Positions 44,593-56,029 of a stretch of DNA of 64,000 bases are shown one piece after another. The position numbers and the translations under genes are program-made. The notes beneath the pieces are model-generated. The model was given only the letters and a program-made list of their open reading frames with translations. It was not told where the DNA came from and did no database searches. Origin of the DNA: Dactylorhiza incarnata (lineage: Eukaryota > Streptophyta > Magnoliopsida > Asparagales > Orchidaceae); assembly GCA_033032865.1 (NCBI GenBank), contig JAWHQI010000616.1, positions 267,001 through 331,000 on the forward strand, in the 5' to 3' direction. Within the stretch, counting starts at the first letter, position 1. Each line of letters begins with the position of its first letter.

Positions 44593-47500
44593 AGGCCCAA
44601 AATAAAAAATGAAACACTAACTCCACTTGTAAAGGCCCATTCATCAATATCTCTCCAAAAGCCTACACGATGTATTTGGTACCCAAAGGAACCACTTGGT
44701 CCCCTTTGGATACCTAAATCTCTCATTCACTAAGAATCATTGTATTACATGAAGTAGAAATAAATTAAAAATGAAATATCAGTACTCTGCTTCATGATAT
44801 GCTTAATTGCTTTTTCTTTTGTTTATTTTTTATTTTTGAGCCAACACGTTAAGGTCACTTAGATATATTATGAAATATGACTTTTACATCTTAAGTCAAA
44901 TGTTTATCAAATCAAATTGAATTAAAATTGAACATAAAGTCATATGATCTTAAAAGTGACCTACCTTTCATCTTTTAAAATTGCTTATATATATATATAT
45001 ATATATATCCTTATAAATCTTTTACCCATCTATGTCTTGAATTAACATTATAATTTGAATATTGAAATTATTTTCAAGACTAATGAAATTATTTTTAAAA
45101 ATGGATTTAAATGGTTTATTAAAGGGCTTAAGCTAAAAATTAAAATGCGCAACGTTTTTGATTCTTGTCTAATTTCTTTGTTGCATATGATAGCCCCTAT
45201 TTTGAAGAATCATAATCAAGAAATATCGGAATGAAATGATATAAAAGAAACCATGTGTTTTTAAATCAAAAATTGTAACTCAAAATTGTAAATCAAAAAC
45301 CATGAGTTGCTAACGCCAGGCGCTATCACAAACGCCGGCTGTAGCTTATTTTTATAAAAAATTCCGATTTCTCTAATAATTATTTTCTGAAAAATTATGT
45401 TAAGTATCATTATCCTTTTATTTCAGATATTTTGTATTAAGATCAAAAAGAAAAATTTACAAAATAATTAAAAATAGTCAAAACATTTTTGTCCTTTATA
45501 TATATGTAGTATAATATTCACTTTACAAGCAGTCACTACATATTAAAAGGGATGAATATGAACTATATAATCACCACCATGATCTATTACTATCATATGC
45601 TAAAATTCACTATAATCATATATCATAATTCATGATCTAACAAGAATCATCTTAAATCATCTAATATTATCAACATTAGGAATTATGAAATATATGATGG
45701 CTATTGATATTATAGTTTCATATCTTATTTTGTGTGTGATATGTATCTCTATTATTTTCATCTATTTATTTGAAATCATCTAATATTACATGCAACACTA
45801 TCTCCATTAAATCATATATAATAACATTGCCCAAAAACTCATTATTCTAGCATCACTTCTTGGTCTATGCTTATATATTTATGCTAGGTATAACATGTAC
45901 AATGTTATTTAAATTTGATGATAACTATGTGATTTGAAATTATAATAGAATACTAAAATTCCAACAAACACATAGGTTATGGATTAATCATTAGAATATA
46001 TGTGAATATTGTATCATAAATCATATCTTATCATGCAAAACCAAAGATCAATATATTCAATTATTGAATGAAATTTTATTTCAAAACTTTATATATATGA
46101 TCTTTGTCTTTTATATGATTGGATGATCATCATTTTTTTTCTAGACTTACAAATCAAACATGTTCTTTCAAAATAAAATAACCAAATCACATTGTCATAA
46201 GTCTAGAAGAATTAGAATTTACATACATCATGATGATCTAAGATATATTCTATGCAAATTTGTCTATAATCATAAATCATAATTCATGTTCTATCAAGAA
46301 ATATCTCAAATCGATGATAGGAATTATGAATCTTATGATAAATATTATGAATAATGTTTGCTTTACAATATTTGATGTATTGATTTGCATGGCTAGTGAT
46401 TGCATGTATCTCTCATATTTGTAGACTCTAGAATCAACTTTGTAATGAAAGTATAAATCAAACTAAATCATCACTCCATTCTAGATCTATAATTTGAAAC
46501 TCTATTTTGGAATACATGCAATATTGATATAAATCTTATGACATGACATTAAACCCAAAACTCATCATACTAGCATTGTCACTTATTGAATATTAGTAAT
46601 TGTGTTAGTTATCACATATCGTCATCTCATAAAAGTAAAAATAAAAACTATGCGGCTTTATAACTCATCACATTAAACAAAACCCATAGTTTATATACCA
46701 ACCCTTAGATTTAAAAGCATAGGTTGTCCAAAAGATTAGTTCACCTATGACATCATATCTCACAATAGCGGGGGCGTAGGGTTGTATACATTAGAGACCT
46801 AACCTTAAGTCATGTCTTGTCCTTAACCGGGGAGGGTTCTAATGGGGCCTTGCGAGGCACTGGGGGGAAAGAGTGCTAGGTTGAGCATTCTCTAGTGTGT
46901 GCATATGGGATTAACACCCCAACCGATGGCATGTGTGCAGCTCCTCATGCCCATCCGTCACTTAGTACGGGGCTAGGGTGTAGACATTTGGTCGGGGTAG
47001 TCTTTAATCTTAAGACATACTTATATTACTCATTGCATGATCATTTTATTTACTTATCTCTTAAATCATGCATATTTTGGGTTGTTTAATAAAAAATGTC
47101 CTCTTGTGTCTTCTTAACTTATCTTTTCATAATTAAATGGTTTTGTAAAACACAAGAATTTGAAAAAGCCAAAGTTTCATGCAAATTTGATCCACCTAGA
47201 GATCTCCAAAAATTCTGAAATTTCAGCATGGAACTACTCTAAGGACACTTAAGCAAAATAAAAAATTTAAAATTCTCAAAAAAATCACGTACTGTTTGCC
47301 GCGTTATCACTAGCGTCGACGCTAGCGTGGGTTTGTGATTTTTCTGTTTTTTAAAATGTCTAAAAATCAACAAAAATATGTTAGTTTACTTGTGCAAATT
47401 TATTTTTGTGTTTCTGTCTATTTTATTTTTGTTTTATTTGAATTATGAAAAATCAACTACAAAAATTCAAAATTTAAAAATACAAAAATATGTTTTTGTG

Positions 47501-48706
47501 ATTTTCTGTTTTTATTTGATTTGAAAATGATAAAACAAAAAAACTGTATGATCTTTATTGCCAATATCAAGCATGTATGAATTCTATTATTTAGAATTAT
47601 TTACAATGTTAAAACATATTCTTTCAAATTACTATGAACATTGTTTTGCTTATCATGCTTTGATATATCTATTTAAAGTGCATCAATTGTATTGAAAAAT
47701 GTGTAGAACCAAACTTAGCATGCCTCTAAGTATGAGTAAATGTTTTATGATTGCTAATGATACATTTTACTCACTTATTTTGGTAATCAACATGTGTGTC
47801 TAAATCTAAAAATGCTTGCTTGTGTATTGTATTTGTACAATGAATTAAAACTTGCATAAGTTTATTGCCTACACTACATTTGAATTGCACTTATGAAATT
47901 TAGTAAAGTGGTTAAGTTAAAAATTGGATTTGCAAAACAAGTGTATTCGGAGAATGTTGTCTCACAAATATGAACAAAAGAAATTATATATGTAGACAAA
48001 TATAACTCCACCAAGCACTACTTGAACCTCCTGATAAGTCTTCATAAGAATTGTGAGGTTGAGCACCTTGGAAAGAATAGTAAAGTGTCTTGTGCAAACT
48101 TTTGTTATTACACCACTTTGTTAAAAATTATGTGCATTACAAGTGTGTGAAAGTAATTTACTTGTGTTTTATTGTGCATTTTACTTTACATATGTCTTGT
48201 ATTTTGCTGATTTAAATCAATTGTTAACATTACCCAAAATACACTTATGTGCACATCATTATCTTTCATAACACTTCTTCTCATGAGTATTGGATTCTAA
48301 TGCTTTATCTATACTACTCTTTTATATAAAAAAATGCACTAGATAACCTAGCATGATCTCTACAATGTTTTGGTATCTCTTGAACTTAAAATTAAGTAAC
48401 ATTATAGTATAATCTCTCTTTGATATGATCATTTCATGCTTGGTATCTTTATGAAAAACTTTGAGGTTTCAAAAGGTTAAAACATCTTTCAATTTTGAAC
48501 TAAAACTCGTATTTTTTTCATGCTTACAAAAAGATGTTTCTTATAATCTTCCGCTATGCTAAAAATCTTAACTATTTATTTGAAATCTCTTCAATACTAT
48601 ACTTAAATTCTTTATCTTTGTCTATATTACAAAAGCTCGATCATGCTTTATCTTTTTTAAAATGCCTCCTTACTACCCTCATCCCACCTTCTTTTGATAA
48701 TACCAA
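44593..48706 (+). other. Long noncoding interior of the gag-only element
   Basis: AT-rich with no supported gene. Just after gag, GPLWIPKSLI (near 44700) looks like the start of a Copia protease linker, then homology ends. A (TA)n microsatellite is at 44988-45009. Two diverged copies of an approximately 700-bp unit occupy about 45560-46215 and 46220-46620 (ATAATTCATG and CCCAAAACTCAT blocks repeat in order). LTR-like palindromes recur at 45311-45345 and at 47310-47325 (CTAGCGTCGACGCTAG, perfect). Confidence 0.65.
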
Positions 48707-48967
48707 AAGGGGGAGATTAATTGAAGAAATCTATATAGGAGAAATATAGATAAATACGGGGAGTAACAAATAAATTCATGAAATCTATCATTTAGGGGAG
48801 TAACACATAAATTGCATTTATGTAGGGGGAGCATTAAGATAGGGGGAGTATGCACATTATCATGCATATCATTTACTATAGTTGCACTTTAATCTTGCTT
48901 ATCTTATCTATAAACAGTATTGTCGATTTTCTGCTTAGAGGATTTGTTATTATCAAAAGGGGGAGAT
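48707..48967 (+). promoter_or_regulatory. Cluster of polypurine tracts
   Basis: CAAAAGGGGGAGATT occurs at 48706-48720 and again at 48956-48969 next to the LTR. Between them are ACGGGGAGTA, TTAGGGGAGTA, GTAGGGGGAGCA and ATAGGGGGAGTA. Multiple purine tracts are a described Sirevirus feature and could prime plus-strand synthesis at several points. Confidence 0.8.
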
Positions 48968-50158
48968 TGTTGGACATGTGTGTCACATCCCTTTCTTTGA
49001 GAATAACAAATCCCATATTGTATTTGATATTGCTTGCAGTGTGTTTATAGTGTGCAGGAACTATAGGTGCAATACTCCACAGGTAGAAGGCAGCATGGAA
49101 TCAAACTTTCTGAATGGAGCACTACCGCCAGCGCTAGAGGTCAACGTAGGTGCTAGATCTACCGCCAGCGCTAGCGCTAATGCCAGGCGCTAGCTCAAGA
49201 TCATCTTAGCGGTTTTGTCTCAGCGGTTTCGTCTCAGCGGTTCCTTATCGCTACCGCCAGCACTAGCGATACCGCAGGCGCTAGCTGAAGATCGTGCACA
49301 GCACCATGCCGCCGACGGTTTCGAAACTGCTCCACACGAACGCTACCGCAGGCGCTATCTGCTACCGCAGGCGCTACCTCCAAGATTTATAAAATGATGT
49401 GTTCTCTCTCGTTTTGGAAGAGAACTTTCGGAGAGGTTGCTTGTGCCACAATTCCAGTGCTGTTATGCTGCCGAAGATGGATCTCCCACAAAAGCTTAAG
49501 GAGAATTCTGTAGGAGGACAACGTCACACTACATCCGAAGAACGATAGCTTCAACCTCGCTTATACTACAACGATCCTTCATCCTCAACTCCAGAGATCT
49601 CATATAGGGAGTTTTATTATTGTTTTCATTATTTCCATTCCATACTTTTTTTTGTAACCGTTTAGAGAATTCGCCTTGTGTTGGCGACTAGGTCTGGGTA
49701 GAACTTAGGGGGAAATTCGCCTTGTGTTGGCGAATAGTTCTAGGTGATTAGATCTAGGGGGCTCGAGGCCATATCTGGGGAAGGATTAGCTAGAGCGGCT
49801 TGAGGCCTTATCCGGGGAAGGATAGGCTAAAGCCAACCGGTTCGTGGGGATACGAGTCGGTATAGAAAAGGAAAAAATTATTTACATATTTGTCTCCTCC
49901 GATTTCAAGCGATATTGAAATCAATTTTTGTAAACATCTTTTCATATAATATAATCATGTCTCTATTTGTGTTTACTTGATTTCTCTCATTTGGCGCAAT
50001 CTCTATTAAATTGTGTTATAAGTTTTCAATTCTAAATCTAAATTGTTTATTTCAATCTCTTTCATTATAAAACAATTTAGTAATTATCTTAAAATTATAA
50101 AAAGATTTTTATTCCCTTATTCACCCCCCCCCCCTTAAGGGCGCCGTAAGATCCAACA
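48968..50158 (+). repeat. 3' LTR of the gag-only element
   Basis: 1191 bp, highly similar to 41859-43077. TATA box TATAAAA at 49388-49394, after the palindrome array (49118-49378). It has a run of 13 C near 50125-50137 where the 5' LTR has a shorter one, and one fewer 56-bp unit. Confidence 0.88.
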
Positions 50159-50195
50159 ATATGATATTTTATACTTTTTTATTTGCCAATCAAAA

Positions 50196-50938
50196 GGGTA
50201 AAGTAAAAGGAGGGGCTAGGGTTTAAAAGCTATAAATTTTTTCAAGATAACTATTTTGAGAGCATAGAAAATAAATTAAGAAATCTTAAGAATCTATAAG
50301 CTAAAGATAATATTGTACAACCACAATATTCGCCAGGAGAGGGGGTAGATTGAGAAGTCAACGGGCGAAAGAAGTAACAAGTTAGGCAAGCCAGAGTCTC
50401 AAAGGTCGCTCGCAAGAAGGCGGGTGAGCCGGGCACTCGCCGCTCGCTCGCAGGAAGGCGGGCGAGCAAGATCCTCATGGCCCGCTCGAAGTGGTTTTCT
50501 AGGCGAGCAAGATCCTCATGGCCCGCTCGAAGTAGTTCTATTTGCTAACTCCGTGACTTACTTAATGGGTTGAATTTGGACAGTTGCGGCCAATTTATTT
50601 TGTTACACGAAATCTTCTTTGACAACTCGTGTCGATATGAGAAGCCAGACCTTAAATTCCCTGGGGATTTTGTTTCTAATTCCTGGCGAGTCGGGAAAAG
50701 TAGAGGCCAAGCTCCTCTGGGAATTTCTGTGTCCAGCTCCCGATGATTCAATGAAGCCTTTATATCGCTAAACTTGAAAGAGGTGTAGTTACACTTTGGC
50801 TTCGAGCTTTATGTCCGTACTAGCTGTCGGTGGTTTCACACTTGCAGTAAGATATCAATGTTATTGCATAGTTTCGTTGCTTATGTGCCTGTAACAGATT
50901 TACTCCCCACATTAAGCATATGACCCTCCTTGAGCGTC
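50196..50938. other. Unassigned sequence with CG inverted repeats
   Basis: Begins where Athila homology ends. GCTCGC/GCGAGC inverted repeats crowd 50400-50540, and a 42-bp unit (GGCGAGCAAGATCCTCATGG...) is tandemly duplicated at 50457-50540. No coding sequence is recognised. It may be the upstream part of the Tekay 5' LTR or a fragment of another LTR. Confidence 0.35.
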
Positions 50939-51160
50939 AGACCCCGTATGCTGCCAACAAGTCTCGTAGGATTTGATTTGAACTGGAGTGTGTGTGGACG
51001 CAGGGGCCCCCAACATAGTGGTTTGGACTCGTGCGTGGGTGGACATAGGAGCCCCCACCACAGTGGTTATTTTTGACTGGAGTGTGGGTGGACGTAGGGG
51101 CCCCAACACAGTAGTGGTTGTTTGGAGTGTGGGTGGACGTAGGGGCCCCCACCTCAGTTC
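50939..51160 (+). repeat. GTGGACGTAGGGGCCCC tandem repeat, 4 units
   Basis: Four units of 43-50 bp starting near 50985, 51033, 51078 and 51123. Each carries GTGGACGTAGGGGCCCC or a variant; GGGGCCCC is a palindrome. It lies about 640 bp upstream of a TATATAAAC box, so it may belong to the U3 of the Tekay 5' LTR. Confidence 0.65.
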
Positions 51161-52012
51161 CTTGACTTGTTGTACAGCAGCTGGGTTTGACTCGTGCTTT
51201 CCTTCTGGTTACTTTCCAGTTTCTCCTTTACTTCTGCTGTTTTCTTGCACCCTTTGGGCTGAGGCATTCTTTTATTATGGATGCCTCAGGTTCAGGTTCG
51301 TAGCTGCCGCCGGAGTTTGAGCGGGGTCGATCAGTGCCCTGTCGAGGCCTTCCTCTCTTGTTGGTAAGGATACAGTTTCCTTTGTTGTAGCCTTTCTCTT
51401 TTTGGACTGTTGACTCTCTTTCCTGCTGGTTCGTGTCAGTTGTTGGCGCCGGTATGTCTTTTGCTTAGTTTACTTGCTCATGCTACAACTAGTTTCTTTC
51501 TTCTACGTAGTTATTTTGTACTTGTACACTCTAGGAAAAGCTTATTTTGCTGGGTATTCATGAATTTCTTTTAGCAAAGAAAACAATTTGTTCTTTTAGC
51601 TGCTTTGTCACTCTTACTATTAAGTATCACATATTTGGAAAACTTAAACCAAAATAAAATGATATTTCCTCATTATATACTAAATTTAGTCATACGTTCG
51701 CCCTGGAGACGTCTCTGGTCTTCGGCGCCGTTAGGAATAAAATGAACTTATTTTCTTCCGTTGTGTACGTGCATCTTTTATAAGAGCGGCTATATAAACT
51801 GCAGGGCCGAGGGGCACGACTTCCTAACCTAATGAAAATAACCTTAAAAGATAATTCCTTTTGTTTATGCACACCTTTTCTCGTTAAAATGTTCGTTGAG
51901 TGCTCGCCTGTACGTCTCTAGTTGTCCCCTACAGGATGTGGCATCATGACGTGTATTTTCCCCCTTTACTCTGATATCTTAATTTATTTACGGGAAAATA
52001 CGGGTTGTGACA
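51161..52012 (+). repeat. 3' part of the Tekay 5' LTR
   Basis: The LTR ends at GTTGTGACA (52012), immediately before the primer site. TATATAAAC at 51791-51799 is a likely TATA box. The left border is not visible: the LTR start TGTAACGCCCC seen at 57504 is not found upstream, so the 5' LTR is probably truncated. The region shared with the surviving part of the 3' LTR is therefore missing. Confidence 0.55.
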
Positions 52013-52808
52013 GTTGGTATCAGAGGGAGGTTAGCCGGGTTGCTGGAAATGGTCTGGTTGGCTCGGTTAACCGTCCAGTGAGAATCGTTAACCATTGCAT
52101 ACACTCACCGATGGGTCATCGGTAGATCTCGGCTGAAGCACGAACACTACACTCATAAGCATGAAAGAAGTATACGGGGCATATTATGTAGTATGAGATG
52201 CATAATATGTGTCTGTATATGGATCCTCATAGGTGACAACATGCGACTGTTATGTAGTATGGGATGCATAACGCAGGTCGCATGCGTGTCCATTAAATTT
52301 TTTATTTTCGTTGCATGCGATAATATATAGTATGAGATGCATAAGATCGCATGCGTACGCCGCTCATAGCATGCATTAAGGCCTTTTCTTAGTTTGCATA
52401 GCACTGCATGCATAGCATAACATTGCATAAGCACACGTGTTAAGCCAGGGATCTAAACGATGACACATGAACACCCATGATTTTAAAGGTAAGGTTTTAA
52501 GTTTATATGCATACGGGAGAGATGCACGAGAGGTAAAGGATGGCGTACCATCCTGAGTATAGCGCGATATTATGTATTAACTTTTCCCAGAGAAAAAGCA
52601 GTAACAAAAGCAAGTATTTGTATGTCTTCCTTTCCTAAAGATCTGTGTCCAGTCTTATTTTGATATTGTTCCTATTAGGAATAGCTTCTAGGCGTCGGCC
52701 TGCAAAATCTGTTCCCCAGTCTGAGGGCAGACATCGGGTGCGAATAGTGAGGCAGCGATTGAAGAGCTGCGTCTAAATAACGAGACATTAGCGCGGCAGC
52801 TGGTCGCG

Positions 52809-53927
52809 ATGCAAGAGAAGATGCAGGTGTTGTTGACTGCCACTCAGCGGCAGCAGCCCGTGACTAGTCAGCCGGAGGCTGTCCATCCTGCACCCCTTGT
52901 TCCCCCTGCTGCATTGCCGCCAGAAATGAATTTTATCTCGCATTTCCAGAGGCTAGGACCCCCGACTTATGACGGGAGGGAGGACTTCATGGTGCTTGAT
53001 GATTGGATCCTAGCAATGGAGGAGATGTTCTCGTACTCTGGCGCGACGGCGGACCAGAGAGTGATGATTGCTGCCTTTCAGTTGAAGGGTTTGGAAAAAA
53101 GTTGGTGGATCCGGGAGAAAGAGGCTCTTGTAGAAGGTTGCTCGTGGGAGCAGTTCAAGGGGAGGCTGTTGAAGAAATTCCTGCCATCAGTCGAACAGGA
53201 TCGCCTGATGAATAGATTCTTACATCTGAAGCAGCGACACCTCACAGTAGGGGAGTATGAGGTCGAGTTCTCCAAGCTGAGCAGGTTCGCCCCGGATTTG
53301 GTTGCTTCCGAGGAAAACCGGGTGAAGAGATTTTTGGGAGGTCTTCGCAGCGAGATCCAGCAGTTGGCCAGCGCTTACAGGTCCGTGAGCTTTGCGGATG
53401 CGGTGGAAGCTGCGCTGAAAGTAGAAGCGATCGAAAATGCCAAGAACAGAGGAAAGGAACTTAGGAAGGAGAAGCAAAAGGTGGGCGATGGGGGAAACTC
53501 CGCCCCGAGTAAGAAGTGGAAGGTTGTGTGCTGTTTCTGTGGTCGTGTGGGCCACCGCTTCGAGAAGTGCTTCAGGAGGCAGGGTGTGCAGGAGCATCAG
53601 CAGCTGATGGCGCTTCAGGGTGCCCCGAAGAAGCCCCTCCTTTGCACCTTTTGCAATCGGCCATGGCATGATGCCGCTCAGTGTTGGAGGAAGGACAAGG
53701 TTTGTGGGCACTGCGGGCAGAAGGGCCACAACGCGACTCCGTGCCGGTTTAAGGATAAGTCCTTGTTTCAGCGCGGTCAAAGGGGACACTTGAGGTCCAA
53801 GTGCCCGCAGCTCCAGACTGCCGGCCAGCAGTTTGCGCTCCCAGCCGCGGCTCCGCCACCGCCTCAGCAGCAAAAGATAGATCGAGGGAAGGTGAAGTTA
53901 AATGCAGTGACAAAAGAAGAAGCGTAG
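52809..53927 (+). CDS. gag: Chromovirus Gag with zinc knuckles
   Basis: Intact 372-codon frame, the longest undamaged protein here. It contains the Retrotrans_gag capsid domain (HFQRLGPPTYDGREDF near residue 38, then FQLKGLEKSWW, WEQFKGRLLKKFLP, RFLGGLRSEI). Three CX2CX4HX4C knuckles follow: CCFCGRVGHRFEKC, CTFCNRPWHDAAQC and CGHCGQKGHNATPC. A fourth (QRGQRGHLRSKC) has lost its first two Cys. ATG 52809 is the first in this frame, but Tekay Gag usually starts further up with a basic ARRRPA-like stretch; a similar ASRRRPAKS lies near 52690 in another frame, so the N-terminus may be frameshifted. Confidence 0.85.
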   Translation: MQEKMQVLLTATQRQQPVTSQPEAVHPAPLVPPAALPPEMNFISHFQRLGPPTYDGREDFMVLDDWILAMEEMFSYSGATADQRVMIAAFQLKGLEKSWWIREKEALVEGCSWEQFKGRLLKKFLPSVEQDRLMNRFLHLKQRHLTVGEYEVEFSKLSRFAPDLVASEENRVKRFLGGLRSEIQQLASAYRSVSFADAVEAALKVEAIENAKNRGKELRKEKQKVGDGGNSAPSKKWKVVCCFCGRVGHRFEKCFRRQGVQEHQQLMALQGAPKKPLLCTFCNRPWHDAAQCWRKDKVCGHCGQKGHNATPCRFKDKSLFQRGQRGHLRSKCPQLQTAGQQFALPAAAPPPPQQQKIDRGKVKLNAVTKEEA

Positions 53928-54048
53928 TGCTCGAACCAGGTGATATCAGGTTCGTCCTCATTTTCGTTATAGTTTAATCTTGTTATGATAAATTAGTCGC
54001 TATAATAATGCCTCATCCTTGTGTTGTCGTGTGTCTATACTGCTTTGT

Positions 54049-54299
54049 TAGGCGAGTTTAAGGTTCGAGACTGTTGGGCGCACGTTCTTTTTGACTCGGG
54101 TGCCACTTACTCTTTTGTGGCCAAGAGGTTTGTTGATCGGCATCGCTGGGCCTTGGAGTGAGTCGACGATCTGTTTCGTGTCAAGTACCCGTCCGGAGAT
54201 TCAGTGGTGTCAGATCTGTGCGTGAGGAAGTGTCCGGTCGTGTTGGATGGATTTTTGGGATATGCAGATCTGAAGGTGATCGACTAGGATGATTTTGAC
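54049..54299 (+). pseudogene. pr: Chromovirus aspartic protease
   Basis: FDSGATYSFVA at 54090-54122 includes the catalytic Asp. Two in-frame stops follow, near 54159 and 54285. The second flap [15 protein letters not shown] begins at 54294 and continues into the RT frame. Confidence 0.8.
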
Positions 54300-56014
54300 G
54301 TGATCTTGGGCATGGATTGGCTAGCCCATTATGGCGCCGTGATCCAGTGCAGGGATAAGCGTCTGGATTTCTTGATGGATGATGGCCAGCCCTGGAGCGT
54401 GTTCGGCTTCCCGCGTCAGATTTCCTTAGTTATGTCGGTGGTCTGTGCCCAAGCTTTGGCGGAGTTTTATGGCCGGGTCTGCGTTGTTTCTGTTTTGCTT
54501 GCGGCTTGTGCATCGGTGCCTTGTGTGGAGGACATTCTTGTGGTGCGGGAGTTTCCGGACGTTTTTCCTAACAACCTTCCTGGTCTCCCTCCTGAGCGAG
54601 AGGTTGAGTTTGTGATAGATTTGGAGCCCGGGACTCGCCCAATTGCGAAGGCACCCTATCGTATGGCACCGCGGGAGTTGGAGGAGCTGCGCACTCAGTT
54701 AGATGAGCTTCTGCTGCTTGGTTTTATTAGGCCGAGTTCGTCGCCTTGGGGTGCGCCGGTTCTGTTCGTAAGGAAGAAGGATGGGTCGATGAGGCTTTGC
54801 ATCGATTACAGGGAGTTAAACAAGGTCACTATCAAAAATAGATATCCGTTACCGCGGATTGATGACTTGTTCGACCAGTTGCAGGGTAGCTGCGTGTTCT
54901 CGAAGATCGACCTTCGGTCCGATTACCATCAGTTGAGGATTCGCGACTCAGGCGTTCCGCAAACTGCTTTTCGGTCACGTTACAGGCATTTTGAGTTCCT
55001 GGTGAAGTCCTTTGGGCTGACGAATGCGCCCTCTGCTTTCATGGATCTGATGAACAGGGTATTCCGAGAATTTCTGGACCAGTTCGTGGTTGTTTTTATT
55101 GATGATGTGCTGATCTATTCTTCGAGTGAGGAGGAGCATGCTCGACATCTGCGACTGGTGATGTCTACCTTGAGGGCACACAAGTTGTATGCCAAGCTGA
55201 GCAATTGCGAGTTCTGGCTTTCGCAAGTCTCTTTCTTGGGTCACGTGGTGAACAAAGGTGGCATCTCTGTGGACCCAGCGAAGGTCGCTGCTGTTTTGGA
55301 CTGGAAGAGGCCGTCGTCGCCGAAGGAGATCCGAAGTTTCCTGGGTTTAGCAGGCTATTACCGGAGGTTTGTGGAGGGCTTCTCAGGCATTTCCGCGCCT
55401 CTAACTAGGTGGACGCGGAAGGAAGTGGCTTTCGATTGGAGCGAGCAGTGCGAGGAGGCCTTTCAGGAGTTAAAGAGGAGGCTATGTTCCACCCCAGTTT
55501 TGGCTCTCCCGGTTGAGGGAGTGGAGTTTCAGGTCTACGTCGATGCTTCGCTGATAGGCCTTGGGTGCGTCCTCATGCAGGAGGGCAAGGTCATTGCGTA
55601 TGGGTCGAGGCAGCTAAAGGTGCATGAGCGGAAGTACCCACGAATGATTTGAAGTTTGCTGCGGTGATATATGCTCTGAAGCTGTGGAGGCACCTCTTGT
55701 ATGAGGTGGTGTGCAAGATCTATTCAGATCACAAGAGCCTGATTTACGTGTTTTCTCAGCGAGAGCTGAACCTGCGCCATCGTCGGTGGATGGAGTACAT
55801 GGCTGATTATAATGTGGAGATCCTCTATCACCCTGGCAAGGCAAATGTGGTGGCGGATGCCCTGAGCAGGAAGTCAGCTTCTATTTTCGGACTCTCTGTG
55901 CAGTCCCTAGTGGAGGAGTTCCTTTTGATGAGCATCGCGGTGAAGCCCAGTGGTGGTCCGGCTTGTTTGGAGGTTGAAGAGCCGTCCTGGATTGCTTTGA
56001 CGAAGCTGCACTAG
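54300..56014 (+). pseudogene. rt: Chromovirus reverse transcriptase and RNase H
   Basis: The frame 54300-55652 has the end of protease, then [59 protein letters not shown] with a catalytic Asp, and the [10 protein letters not shown] active-site box (55098-55127). RNase H starts after [34 protein letters not shown] carries a catalytic Asp. A one-base loss near 55640 shifts the frame, and RNase H continues at 55649 with LKLWRHLLYE, IYSDHKSL and ADALSRK. Confidence 0.9.
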
Positions 56015-56029
56015 AAGGATGATCTGGAT

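Larger units (their letters stand above)
41859..50158 (+). mobile_element. Gag-only large retrotransposon derivative, Sirevirus type
   Basis: 8.3-kb element with LTRs 41859-43077 and 48968-50158, both TGTTGGA...TCCAACA, and a perfect TSD ATATG (41854-41858 and 50159-50163). It has a methionine-tRNA primer site and a series of polypurine tracts. The only coding sequence is a gag-like frame (43126-44592). The remaining 4.4 kb shows no pol trace, so the element must have used enzymes from elsewhere. The gag style and multiple polypurine tracts suggest it derives from a Sirevirus. Confidence 0.9.
27991..50195 (-). mobile_element. Second Athila-type element (minus), truncated and interrupted
   Basis: One LTR (27991-29013 plus 40671-41243) and a stretch of 3' noncoding tail (41244-41858 plus 50164-50195) remain. 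The minus-strand polypurine tract GTATGGGGGTTTT lies at 41244-41258. The tail shares the GGATAAAATTCATCAT repeats of the plus-strand Athila in opposite orientation. Homology ends near 50195 at the TTGGCAAAT motif, so all coding sequence is lost. A Sirevirus and a gag-only Copia inserted into it. Confidence 0.78.

Noticed and set aside
45540..46620. Possible MITE or small inverted-repeat transposon
   Set aside because: The repeats are direct, not inverted, with no terminal inverted repeat or TSD; better explained as an internal duplication.
46800..47000. GC-richer stretch with GGGG runs that might mark a gene
   Set aside because: The short frame at 46895-47089 has no homology signal and it lies in the interior of the gag-only element.
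53220..53873. 217-residue minus-strand open frame
   Set aside because: It is the reverse strand of the intact chromovirus gag and has no domain of its own.
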